Shown here: positions 42,392 to 50,408 of the stretch, piece by piece
Position numbering within the stretch: position 1 is the stretch's first letter
Layout of the letters: each line of letters opens with the position of its first letter
NCBI GenBank assembly: GCA_963846565.1
Contig: CAWJWL010000003.1
Location: 620,001-684,000, forward strand
Reading direction: 5' to 3'
Origin: WHSW01 sp963846565
Lineage (GTDB): Bacteria > Actinomycetota > Thermoleophilia > Solirubrobacterales > 70-9
Length of the DNA: 64,000 nucleotides
Notes under the pieces: generated by a model
What the model saw: only the letters and a program-made list of their open reading frames with translations
Told to the model about the DNA's origin: nothing
Database searches by the model: none
Translations under genes and position numbers: made by a program

Positions 42392-43941
42392 ATGAGCACG
42401 ACCGAGACCATCGACAGCGCGAGCGCCCAGCCCGGCGCCCTGCCCGAACACGTCGACGTGCTCGTGATCGGCGCGGGCATCTCCGGCATCGGCGCCGGCC
42501 TACTACCTGAAGACGAAGCTTCCCGGGCAAGAGCTTCGCGATTCTCGAGGCGCGTGACTCGATCGGCGGCACCTGGGACCTCTTCCGCTATCCGGGCATC
42601 CGCTCGGACTCGGACCTGCACACCTTCGGCTACGCGTTCAAGCCCTGGACGAGCGACAACGCGATCGCCGATGCCGGCGAGATCCTCGACTACCTGAGCG
42701 AGGCCGTCGCCGAGGACGATCTCGGGCCTCACATCCACCTCGGTGTCAAGGTCTCGGCGTGCCGACTGGTCCTCCGAGGAGGCGCGGTGGACCGTCACCG
42801 TCGAGCGGACCGACACCGGCGCGACCGCGCAGCTCACCTGCGGCGTCCTCTTCAGCGCGTGTCGGCTACTACGACTACGACAACGGCTTCACGCCCGCGT
42901 TCGAGGGCGAGGCGAATTTCGCCGGCACCATCGTCCATCCGCAGCACTGGCCCGAGGACCTCGACTACGCGGGCAAGCGGGTCGTCGTAATCGGCAGCGG
43001 GGCGACGGCGATCACGCTGATCCCGGCGATGGCCGGCACGGCCGAGCACGTGACGATGCTGCAGCGCTCGCCCAGCTACGTGCTCCCCCTCCCCGGCAAG
43101 GACCCGATCGCCAACGGTCTCCAGCGGGTCCTCGGCCCCGAGCGCGCCTACCGGATCACGCGCGGCATGAACATCGCCCGGCAGCGCTTCATCTACGGCG
43201 TCAGCCAGCGCCATCCGCGCCAGGTCCGCAGCGTGATCCGCGCCGTCGACCAAGCGCCGAGCTCCCGCCGGGTATTCGACGTCGACACCCACTTCAAGCC
43301 GAAGTACGACCCGTGGGACCAGCGGCTCTGCGCCGTTCCCGACGGCGACCTCTTCAAGGCGATCCGCAAGGGCCAGGCGTCGGTCGTCACCGACCGGATC
43401 GAGCGCTTCACCGAGCGCGGGATCCGGCTCGAGTCCGGGCGAGATGCTCGAGGCCGACATCGTCGTCACCGCGACCGGGCTGAACCTGCTCGCCTTCGGC
43501 GGCATCGAGCTGACGGTCGACGGAGACGCCGGTCGAGCTCGGCGACGAGCCGTCGCCTACAAGAGCATGATGCTCAGCGGGGTCCCGAACTTCGCGTTCG
43601 CGATCGGCTACACGAACGTCTCCTGGACGCTGAAGGTCGACCTCGTCTGCGAGCACCTCTGCCGGCATGCTCGCCCACATGGACGAGCACGGCCACGACA
43701 CGTTCGTCCCCGTCGCCGACGACCCGACGCTCGAGCGGCGGCCCGCTGCTCGACTTCACACGCCGGCTACGTGCAGCGCGCGATCGACGCGCTTCCCCAA
43801 GCAGGGCTCCCACGGCCCGTGGACGGTCGAGATGAGCTACGCCGCCGATCGCGAGCGCCTGCGCCACGGCGCCGGTCAGCCGACCCGGCGCTCCAGTTCA
43901 GTACCGCCGGCGCCGCGCGCCGGGTGCCCGTCACCGCCTGA
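42392..43941 (+). pseudogene. Baeyer-Villiger-type flavin monooxygenase with many frame breaks
   Basis: A class B flavoprotein monooxygenase of about 500 residues. Its pieces read in register across the locus but in changing frames: VDVLVIGAGISGIGA (FAD loop), SIGGTWDLFRYPGIRSDSD, KRVVVIGSGATAITLIPAMA (NADPH loop) and VTATGLNLLAFGG. At least eleven single-base extras, mostly one G or C in a CCG/CGG context (for example at about 42497, 42526, 42762, 42862, 43438, 43531, 43664 and 43743), and one loss near 43550 restore one frame to the TGA at 43941. The density and one-sidedness of the breaks speak for base-calling error. If real, the gene is dead. It would oxidise ketones with NADPH and O2. 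Confidence 0.8.
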
Positions 43942-43986
43942 CGAGTTCGCTTCCCGAGCGGAGCGACGTCACACTTGACTAACTCT

Positions 43987-44010
43987 GTGAGTGAGTGCAT
44001 ACTCACTCAC
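43987..44010. promoter_or_regulatory. 24-base perfect palindromic operator
   Basis: GTGAGTGAGT-GCAT-ACTCACTCAC has perfect 10-base arms and ends right at the ATG (44011) of a TetR gene. Such a site would autorepress by blocking both transcription and ribosome access. Confidence 0.85.
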
Positions 44011-44580
44011 ATGGAGTTGACCACCGCCACCCGCACCCTCTCCACCGCGGACGAACGTCGCCCCGAGCTCGCCGACGCGGCGGCGCGTGTCTTCGCCGAG
44101 CGTGGCTACTCCGCGCCGACGACGGAGATCGCGAAGGCAGCGGGGATCTCGCAGGCCTATCTCTTCCGCCTCTTCCCGACCAAGGTCGACCTCTTCGTCG
44201 CCGCACACCGCACGACCAGCGCCCGCATGCACGCCGCCTTCGCCGCGGCCGCCCGCCGCGCGCACGCCGAGGGTCGCGACCCGCTCGAGGTCATGGGCGA
44301 CGCCTACGACGAGATCCTCGATCACGACCGCGACGTCCTCCTGCTGCGGCTGCACGCGCAGACCGCGGCCGGCAACGAGCCCGCGATCCGCGACGAGGTT
44401 CGCCGCTGCTTCCGCGAGCTCTACGCCCTGGTCGAGCGGGAGTCGCAGGCGAACCCCGAGGAGCTGCGGGCGTGGTTCGCGCACGGAATGCTCTGCGACG
44501 CGATGGCCACGCTCGAGGCCGACCAGCTCGATGAGCCGTGGGCCCGGGCGCTGAGCATGCACCACAAGGACAAGGCTTAA
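44011..44580 (+). CDS. TetR-family regulator upstream of a DHA2 pump
   Basis: A 189-residue repressor. The HTH is ELADAAARVFAERGYSAPTTEIAKAAGISQAYLFRLFPTKVDLF at residues about 15-60 (core: IAKAAGISQAYLFRLFPTK). The start was placed at 44011, directly behind a perfect palindrome, rather than at the upstream ATG at 43975, which would code the operator. The MFS gene follows behind a strong terminator and a partial copy of the same operator, so the regulator probably controls it. Confidence 0.9.
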   Translation: MELTTATRTLSTADERRPELADAAARVFAERGYSAPTTEIAKAAGISQAYLFRLFPTKVDLFVAAHRTTSARMHAAFAAAARRAHAEGRDPLEVMGDAYDEILDHDRDVLLLRLHAQTAAGNEPAIRDEVRRCFRELYALVERESQANPEELRAWFAHGMLCDAMATLEADQLDEPWARALSMHHKDKA

Positions 44581-44593
44581 CGATTCGGACTCG

Positions 44594-44614
44594 GGCGGCC
44601 CTGGGCCGCCTTTT
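44594..44614 (+). terminator. Intrinsic terminator with T-tract
   Basis: GGCGGCC and GGCCGCC pair over a CTG loop and TTTT follows directly. This is the most canonical rho-independent terminator in the window. It ends the TetR transcript 14 bases after its stop. Confidence 0.85.
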
Positions 44615-44627
44615 GCAGGCACAAAGA

Positions 44628-44645
44628 GTGAGTGAGCAATCACAC
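44628..44645. promoter_or_regulatory. Partial copy of the TetR operator before the MFS gene
   Basis: GTGAGTGAG (44628-44636) matches the left arm of the palindrome at 43987, then CAAT and the weak right half CACAC follow. It lies 21 bases before the MFS start, so the same regulator could bind here with lower affinity. Confidence 0.55.
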
Positions 44646-44665
44646 ATTACGAAAGTGAAGACCAG

Positions 44666-46105
44666 ATGACCGACACCAACAAGAGACGAGCCTGGTGGAC
44701 GCTCGGGATCACCGGCGCCGCCCTCTTCATGACCGCCCTCGACAACCTCGTCGTCGGCGTCGCGCTGCCCTCGATCCGCGAGGACCTCGGCGGCTCGATC
44801 GAGTCGCTCGAGTGGACCGTCAATGCCTACACGCTGGCGTTCGCGGTGTTGCTCCTCACCGGCGCCGCGCTCGGCGATCGCTTCGGGCGCAAGCGCATGT
44901 TCGGCATTGGTGTCGGCATCTTCACCGCAGCGAGTGCCGCGGCAGCGCTCGCCCCCTCGATCGAGGCGCTGGTTGCGGCGCGGGCGATCCAGGGGCTGGG
45001 CGCGGCGATCGTCACCCCGCTGACGCTGACCCTGGTCAGCGAGGCTTTCCCGCCCGAGCGACGGGGCGCGGCGCTGGGAATCTGGGGCGGCATCAGCGGC
45101 CTCGGCGTGGCCCTCGGCCCGTTCGTCGGCGGCGCCGTCGTCGAGGGGATTGCGTGGCAGTGGATCTTCTGGCTCAACGTCCCCTTCGGACTGGCCCTGA
45201 TCCCGCTGTCCCGCCGGATGCTCACCGAGTCCACCGGGCCCGACCGCGCGCTCGACCTGCGCGGCCTCGCTTACGCGGGAGCCGGGCTCTTCGGCCTCAC
45301 CTTCGGCATCGTCCGCGGCGAGGCAATGGGCTGGACGAGCCCGACGGTGATGATCTCGATCGCCACCGGCCTGGCGCTGCTCGCGGGCTTCGTCGCCCAC
45401 GAACGGCGGACGAAGGCGCCGATGCTGCCGCTCGGATTCTTCCGCTCGCGCGGATTCACCGCCACCAACGGGCTGTCGTTCGCGATGTTCTTCGGCATCT
45501 TCGGCTCGATCTTCCTGCTCAGCCAGTTCTTCCAGACTGCGCAGGGCTACGGGCCGCTCGAGGCCGGGCTGCGGACGCTGCCGTGGACCGGGATCCCGAT
45601 GATCGTCGCCCCGATCGCGGGCATCCTCGGCGCCAGGATCGGAACGCGGCCGTTGATGGTCGCCGGCCTGACCCTGCAGGCCGTGGCGATGGCCTGGATC
45701 GCGCTCATCTCCGAGCCCTCGGTGGCGTTCGCCGAGCTGATCGTCCCGTTCGCCCTCGCGGGAACCGGGATGGCGCTGGTCTTCCCGACCGCCGCCGAGG
45801 CCGTCCTCGCGTCCGTCCGCGCGAACGAGGCCGGCAAGGCATCGGGTGCAACGAACGCGATCCGCGAGGTCGGTGGCGTGATGGGAGTCGCGGTGCTCGC
45901 CTCGGTGTTCGCTGCCAACGGCGGCTACGAGTCCCCGCAGGCGTTCAACGACGGTCTCGTCGCCGCCCTACCGATCGCGGTCGTCGTCCTCGCGATCGGC
46001 GCCGTGCTGGCGTTGCTGACGCCGCGCAAGGAGACCGTGGCGGCGGCGGAGCGGACCGGCGAGGGCACGGTTGTGCCCGCGCGCGAGGCGACGGCGACGG
46101 CGTAG
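44666..46105 (+). CDS. MFS drug/H+ antiporter, DHA2 (EmrB/QacA) family
   Basis: A 479-residue efflux pump with 14 predicted membrane helices. ALDNLVVGVALPSIREDLGG is the N-terminal DHA2 motif, GDRFGRKRMFGIG is motif A near residue 73, and AARAIQGLGAAIVTPLTLTLV lies near 107. The loop EERRT-like HERRTKAPMLPLGFF near 250 is also typical. It would export toxic lipophilic compounds. A TetR gene with a palindromic operator and a half-copy of that operator precede it. The tail is Thr/Ala-rich. Confidence 0.92.
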   Translation: MTDTNKRRAWWTLGITGAALFMTALDNLVVGVALPSIREDLGGSIESLEWTVNAYTLAFAVLLLTGAALGDRFGRKRMFGIGVGIFTAASAAAALAPSIEALVAARAIQGLGAAIVTPLTLTLVSEAFPPERRGAALGIWGGISGLGVALGPFVGGAVVEGIAWQWIFWLNVPFGLALIPLSRRMLTESTGPDRALDLRGLAYAGAGLFGLTFGIVRGEAMGWTSPTVMISIATGLALLAGFVAHERRTKAPMLPLGFFRSRGFTATNGLSFAMFFGIFGSIFLLSQFFQTAQGYGPLEAGLRTLPWTGIPMIVAPIAGILGARIGTRPLMVAGLTLQAVAMAWIALISEPSVAFAELIVPFALAGTGMALVFPTAAEAVLASVRANEAGKASGATNAIREVGGVMGVAVLASVFAANGGYESPQAFNDGLVAALPIAVVVLAIGAVLALLTPRKETVAAAERTGEGTVVPAREATATA

Positions 46106-46142
46106 GCCTCTCCCCCTCGGACGGAGAGACGCCAGGCAGGCG

Positions 46143-47575
46143 CTACGCGATCGTCGCCGCCGCGGCCTCGATCCCCAGCACGCGCTCGAGCTCCTCGACC
46201 GCCTCGCCCATGTAGATCGCGAGGCGCTGCAGGTGCGGGAGCGTGTCGCGGGCGCCGGTGAAGCCGAAGTTGAGCGTGCCGGCGTAGCTGACGCAGGTGA
46301 TGTTGAGCGCGTTGCCGTGCAGCAGCAGCGAGAGCGGGAAGAGCGCGTCGAGGCGGGCGCCGTTGAAGTAGAGCGGCTCGGGCGGGCCCGGCACGTTCGA
46401 GATCGCGACGTTGAACGGATGCGGGGCCCGGTTGCCCGAGGCCCGGCCATCAGGCCGGCGATGTACGGCCCGTTGATCAGCAGCGTGTAGGGTGGCGCGC
46501 GCCTCCGAGGGCAGCTTGCGCTGGTGGCGCTTCGCCTCTGCGGTCGAGCGCTTGATCGCCTCGAGCCGCTCGCGCGGGTCGGCGATGTTGGTGCCGAGCT
46601 CGGCGACCATCATCCCGATCGCGGTGCCGGTCGACTCGTCGTCGGCCTCGCGCAGGTTGACCGGGATGCCGGCGGTCAGCGACCGGTCGGGGATCCGGCC
46701 GTGCTCGGCCAGGTAGCGGCGCAGCGCCGTGCCGCTCAGGTAGAGGACGATGTCGTTGAGGGTGCAGTCCGCCGTCCGTCGCGAGCGCCTTGAGCCGGTC
46801 GAGGTCGTACTGCTGGGTGGCGAAGCGGCGCTGGCCGGTGAGGCGGCCGGCGAGCGGCGAGTCGGGCGAGCGGTAGGGCGCCTGCAGCGTCGCCGTCGTC
46901 GACCGAGGCCCGGCCGAGCTCGAGCGCCGCGCGCGGCGAGCCCGCCGATCGCGCTCGCGCGCTCCGCGCGCGGCGCCGAGCAGCACGTCGACCGGCGCCG
47001 CGGCGGCGCTTCTCGCTCGCTCAGCGCTCACGGCTCGCGCGCCTGCCGGCGCCGACGCGTCCAGAAGCGCCGCATGTCGCGCTCGTCGGGATCGGTCGAG
47101 AGCGCGCGCAGCAGCAGTCGCATGCCGCTGACGCCGTCGATCAGCGAGTGGTGCATCTTCATGTACATCGCGAAGCGGTTGCCCTCGAGGCCCTCGATCA
47201 TGTGCACCTCCCAGAGCGGCCGGTGCAGGTCGAGCTGGTGGCTGTGGAGGCGCGAGACGAGGACGCCGAGCTCGCGCTGGCCGCCGGGGTGCGGCAGGGC
47301 CGAGTGGCGCACGTGGTAGTCGAGGTCGATGTCGCGGTCCTCGCGCATCAGCGGCAGCCGCGGCCGACGATCGGGCCGTCGACGAGCTTCAGGTTCCACG
47401 GCGGCGGGATCTTGCGCTGCGCGCGCATCCGCTCGCAGCGGCTTGGCCAGGAAGTCCGGCCGGCGCGTCGTCGGGGAGCGTGAACTCGCAACAGCCCGCC
47501 GACGTGCATCGGCGTATCGCGGGACTCGAGCGCGAGCCAGGCCGTGTCGAGCGGCGGGACCTGCCTGATTGCCAT
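46143..47575 (-). pseudogene. Wax ester synthase/diacylglycerol acyltransferase (WS/DGAT), frame-disrupted
   Basis: A bifunctional acyltransferase of about 460 residues whose pieces lie in several frames. The start MAIRQVPPLDTAWLALESRDTPMHVGGLL is standard, KMHHSLIDGVSGMRLL carries the catalytic HHxxxDG, and NVAISNVPGPPEPLYFNGARL with SLLLHGNALNITCVSYAG is the typical C-terminal domain. Frame changes lie near 47490, 47465, 47440 and 47355 and at several places between 46450 and 47030; most are one extra G/C. The enzyme makes triacylglycerol or wax ester storage lipid at the membrane. The loss of frame is probably a consensus error as at liv and the monooxygenase. The stop is at 46143. Confidence 0.82.
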
Positions 47576-47614
47576 CTGACGAACCAACCCTTCGGCCGGG
47601 GAACTCCTCGCCAC

Positions 47615-47653
47615 GCACCCTATCGCTAGCGAGCGGAATCGCGGATAGGGTGC
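47615..47653. promoter_or_regulatory. Inverted repeat upstream of the WS/DGAT gene
   Basis: GCACCCTATC (47615-47624) and GATAGGGTGC (47644-47653) are perfect 10-base arms with a 19-base spacer. They lie 40 bases before the WS/DGAT start and just before a possible divergent small frame. They may bind a regulator of storage-lipid synthesis. Confidence 0.5.
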
Positions 47654-47654
47654 G

Positions 47655-47835
47655 GTGCGCGTGTCCGGCAAGGACCTGGATTCGATCGATGTGGTCGACG
47701 CCGCCCTCCTCGCCGACGGCCCGGCGGATGCCCGACCTGGCGCTCGCCGGACCCGTCGAGCGCCTCCCATCGGCCTCGGCGAACTCGCTCACCGCGATGC
47801 CCGTGACGTTCCCTCCTGGCGCGCGCGAAGGCTGA
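47655..47835 (+). CDS. Possible short divergent gene with one frame slip
   Basis: From a GTG at 47655 the frame VRVSGKDLDSIDVVDAALLADGPADA continues, after one apparent extra base near 47728, as PDLALAGPVERLPSASANSLTAMP to the TGA at 47835. Third positions stay GC-rich across both pieces. I do not recognise the product of about 60 residues. It and the cold-shock leader occupy the 410-base space between WS/DGAT and cspA. Confidence 0.25.
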
Positions 47836-47988
47836 GCGGCGGGCGACTCAGCGGTCAACTGTCCGCCGAATTGCTACCGTCCGGCCATCATCGGATCCTG
47901 AATGGTCCGCAAAAATCGTGCCAGCGCTCCTCGTTCTAGGTGTTTCGCCTCCGTGGTTCGCAGCGCACATGTCTATGGAGGGCTACGA

Positions 47989-48192
47989 ATGCCTACCGGA
48001 ACAGTCAAGTGGTTCAACGAGGAGAAGGGCTTCGGCTTCATCACTCCCGATGACGGCTCGAAGGATCTCTTCGTGCACCAGAGCGCAATCAACGGCGAGG
48101 GCTTCCGCTCACTCAACGAGGGAGACAAGGTCTCCTTCGACTCTGAGGACAGCGACAAGGGCCCGCGCGCGTCGAACGTTTCGACGGTCTAG
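47989..48192 (+). CDS. cspA: Cold-shock domain protein CspA-like
   Basis: A 67-residue single cold-shock domain that binds single-stranded RNA or DNA. RNP1 is KGFGFITPDD (residues about 15-24) and RNP2 is DLFVHQSAI (about 30-38). The start TGTVKWFNEEKGFGF is standard. The ATG at 47989 has GGAG at 8 bases; an upstream ATG at 47902 would add 29 unlikely residues. A leader of about 150 bases without a gene precedes it, containing TTTCGCCTCCGTGGTTCG between GCGCT and AGCGC, which may fold as in other cold-shock leaders. A strong terminator follows. Confidence 0.95.
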   Translation: MPTGTVKWFNEEKGFGFITPDDGSKDLFVHQSAINGEGFRSLNEGDKVSFDSEDSDKGPRASNVSTV

Positions 48193-48216
48193 CGACCCGC
48201 TCGCAACCGTTTTCGA

Positions 48217-48244
48217 AGGCCCCCCGGCTTCCGGGGGGCTTTCG
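48217..48244 (+). terminator. Strong terminator of cspA
   Basis: GCCCCCCGG (48219-48227) pairs perfectly with CCGGGGGGC (48231-48239) over a 3-base loop, A and T residues extend the stem and CTTTCG follows. Confidence 0.85.
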
Positions 48245-48266
48245 TCGTTCTGGGCCTCCGTGACGC

Positions 48267-48286
48267 GAGTTAGGGTTACCTAACTC
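48267..48286. promoter_or_regulatory. Iron-box-like palindrome 1 (DtxR/IdeR type)
   Basis: GAGTTAGGGTTACCTAACTC has perfect 8-base arms. The core TTAGGnTnnCCTAA resembles half of the DtxR/IdeR iron box (TTAGGTTAGGCTAACCTAA). It lies 75 bases before the small membrane-protein gene. Confidence 0.55.
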
Positions 48287-48328
48287 CACCTCGCCGTTCC
48301 TGCTAGCGTGCGCCCGCGCAAGCGTGAG

Positions 48329-48342
48329 TTAGGGCACCCTAA
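48329..48342. promoter_or_regulatory. Iron-box-like palindrome 2 (DtxR/IdeR type)
   Basis: TTAGGGCACCCTAA has perfect 6-base arms and shares TTAGG/CCTAA with the site 60 bases upstream. It ends 18 bases before the ATG at 48361, where a bound repressor would block the promoter. Confidence 0.55.
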
Positions 48343-48360
48343 TACGGAGGCCGGTGGCGG

Positions 48361-48792
48361 ATGCGAGTGCTGGAGTTCAGAGAGCGGGCGGGCGAGGTCG
48401 AGCGCCCGGGCGCGAGCGCGACCTCCGTGCTCGAGCGCGTCCGCGGCCGGCGCCCCCGCAAGCTCCGCCGGCGCAAGGGGCCTGCGCAAGCTCCACCTCT
48501 GGAGTGCATTCGCGACCGGGCTCGTCCTCCTCATCGTCACGCTCAGCGGCGCCGGCCTCGCCGCCCAGTGCTTCGCCCTCGGGCGAACGCGATCATCGCG
48601 CTCGCCTGCACGTTCGAGCTCGCCGGCGTGATCGCGGTCGGCACGGCGTCGGTCGCCGATCCGGCCGCGTTCACGGACGAGACGGTCTGGTCGCAGTTCG
48701 GGAGCGGGTACGGCTTCGTGCCCCTGCTGCTCCCCCTCGCCGGGCTCGCCTGGGTCTGGCGGCGGCGGCTTCCTGAGGGCGAGCCCGCGTGA
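48361..48792 (+). pseudogene. Small three-helix membrane protein behind iron boxes, frame-disrupted
   Basis: About 140 residues when read across three frame changes. The first piece is MRVLEFRERAGEVERPG with a basic end. The second holds LRKLHLWSAFATGLVLLIVTLSG, similar to the first helix of PepSY-associated membrane proteins. The third holds NAIIALACTFELAGVIAVGTASV and GYGFVPLLLPLAGLAWVWRR. One extra G or C at about 48478, 48552 and 48584, all in CCGG/GGGG contexts, restores one frame. Two iron-box-like palindromes upstream suggest an iron-regulated membrane protein, perhaps related to haem or siderophore use. The family is not certain. Confidence 0.5.
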
Positions 48793-49421
48793 GCGCCCCG
48801 CGGCTCGCCAGCCTCGTCCGGCTCACCGCCGTGCCGCTGGAGGAGATCGCGCTCTCGATCGCCGGCGAGCTCGCCTCCGTGCGCGCGGCCCGCGCGCGAG
48901 CGCAGCTCGACCTGCTCGCCTCGAGCCTCGACCAGCGCGCGTTCGCCGACCCCGAGCAGCGCGCCGCGGAGCTGCTCGAGGCCATCGGTACCAGGGCCGG
49001 CTTCTCGGTCGAGGGCGAGCTCCAGCCCGCATCGCTGATGCTCGATGTCGTGCTCGAGTTCCGCGCCGGCCACCCGCTCGCACTCGCGATCGTCTACGCG
49101 GGCGTCGCCCGGCGCGCGGGCGTCGAGCTCTTCCCGATCGGCGACTCGCGCATGGTCCTGCTCGGCGACCCCGAGCCCCAGCCCCCGCTGGCGATCGACC
49201 CGGTGCCGGGAGGCCGCCGCCTGCCCGCGGAGATGCGCTGGATGTGTCCCCACCTGGTCGCCCTGCGGATGCTCGAGACGCTCCGTGGTCTCTACCTCAA
49301 CCGCGGCGATCTGGCGCGCGCCATACGCGCCGCCGAGCTCGTCCGCCTGCTTCCCCTGAGCCCGGCGACCCGCGAGGGCAGCGAGATCGCTCTCGCCGGG
49401 CTTCGCGCGCGGCTCAACTAG
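48789..49421 (+). CDS. SirB1-like transglutaminase-fold protein
   Basis: A 210-residue protein starting at GTG in a GTGA overlap with the upstream gene. It has the SirB1 pattern: EIALSIAGELASVRAARARAQLDLLA in the N-terminal helices, LDVVLEFRAGHPLALAIVYAGVARRAGVELFPIGDS in the middle (the GxPLxLxIVY core), and a TPR-like helical end with LRGLYLNRGDLARAIRAAELVRLLP. The Cys of true transglutaminases is not visible. The function of these proteins in actinobacteria is unknown. Coupling to the iron-box gene suggests iron-regulated expression. Confidence 0.72.
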   Translation: MSAPRLASLVRLTAVPLEEIALSIAGELASVRAARARAQLDLLASSLDQRAFADPEQRAAELLEAIGTRAGFSVEGELQPASLMLDVVLEFRAGHPLALAIVYAGVARRAGVELFPIGDSRMVLLGDPEPQPPLAIDPVPGGRRLPAEMRWMCPHLVALRMLETLRGLYLNRGDLARAIRAAELVRLLPLSPATREGSEIALAGLRARLN

Positions 49422-49535
49422 CCAACGGGCCCGAAAAGAACCGGGGTGGAGCGGTCAAGACCTTGGGTGGCTGGCGGCGCGAGCCGCGAGGCCGGACCAT
49501 GACCCAGCAATGCGAACCACCCGAAGGAGAACCCG

Positions 49536-50201
49536 ATGACCCGCTTCAGGCTCCGCGCAGCCGCGTCGATGCTCGCCGCGACGGCCGTCTTCGCCGGCGC
49601 AACCGCCTACGCGGCGCCGAAGGCAAAGCCGTTCAAGGAAGTGACCCTCAGCTCGCTCACCGTCACCCAGGGGACGGTCTCGCCCGCCGGCTCCGCGCTC
49701 CAGACCGCGGACCCGGGCATGCGTGCCACCGTCAGCGGCACGCCCAGGGCGCAGGCGCGCCTCTGGTTCCAGTACCTGGGCGAGAGCACGACCACGGTCC
49801 CGCTCGGCTCCGGCGCGATCCGCCGCCAGATCGGCCTCAAGCTCCGGGCCGCGGACCCGTGCAACCTCGTCTACGTCATGTGGCACGCCTACCCGACGAG
49901 CCAGATCGAGGTCTCGGTGAAGCGCAACCCCGGCCTCACCACGTCCGCCGAGTGCGGCAACGCCGGCTACACGGAGATCGCCGAGATCCCGGTCGCGGGC
50001 GGCATCACCGACCACAGCGCGCACCGGCTCGAGGTGCGGACCAAGCGACTCGCCAGCGGCGACCTCGCCCTCTCGGTCTTCACCGACCGCGCCCTGCTCC
50101 GCCGGCTGACGATCCCCGCCGCGCTCAGCGCCGGGCTCGAGGGCCCGGTCGGGATCCGCTCCGACAACGGCAACTACGTCTTCCGGCTCGCCCAGCGGTA
50201 G
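49536..50201 (+). CDS. Secreted hypothetical protein
   Basis: A 221-residue exported protein with a signal peptide (RLRAAASMLAATAVFAGATAYA). The mature part is beta-rich and contains RLWFQYLGESTTTVPLGSG, two Cys residues near 109 and 132 that could form a disulfide (ADPCNLVYVMWHAYP and TSAECGNAGY), and an ending IRSDNGNYVFRLAQR. This looks like a concanavalin-like or jelly-roll domain, as often found in polysaccharide-binding proteins, but I cannot name a family. GAAGGAGA precedes the ATG. A strong terminator follows. Confidence 0.7.
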   Translation: MTRFRLRAAASMLAATAVFAGATAYAAPKAKPFKEVTLSSLTVTQGTVSPAGSALQTADPGMRATVSGTPRAQARLWFQYLGESTTTVPLGSGAIRRQIGLKLRAADPCNLVYVMWHAYPTSQIEVSVKRNPGLTTSAECGNAGYTEIAEIPVAGGITDHSAHRLEVRTKRLASGDLALSVFTDRALLRRLTIPAALSAGLEGPVGIRSDNGNYVFRLAQR

Positions 50202-50218
50202 GGCCGGAGGACAAGCAC

Positions 50219-50249
50219 GACGGGCCCGCCATGCCTCGGCGGGCCCGTC
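50219..50249. terminator. Strong terminator between convergent genes
   Basis: GACGGGCCCGCC and GGCGGGCCCGTC are perfect 12-base arms with a 7-base loop. It lies between the secreted protein gene and the convergent beta-propeller gene. The rest of the gap to 50408 holds no gene that I can see. Confidence 0.8.
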
Positions 50250-50408
50250 GGCGTTCGGGCGGCCGGTTCGCGGGTGGTGGGTCGAAAGCGCTCAGTCGCT
50301 GGATGGGGCGGGCGGCTCCGGCGGAGGTGCGGCGCTCGGCGGGGGCGCAATTCGCGCGCGGTTTGAGCGTGTTTCGGGACTCCCCGAAATCGAGCGACAC
50401 CGATGGGC

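Noticed and set aside
46529..46545. Further TTCGCCTC matches as stem-loop copies (also 18246)
   Set aside because: They are inside normal coding sequence and lack the flanks and the paired stem.
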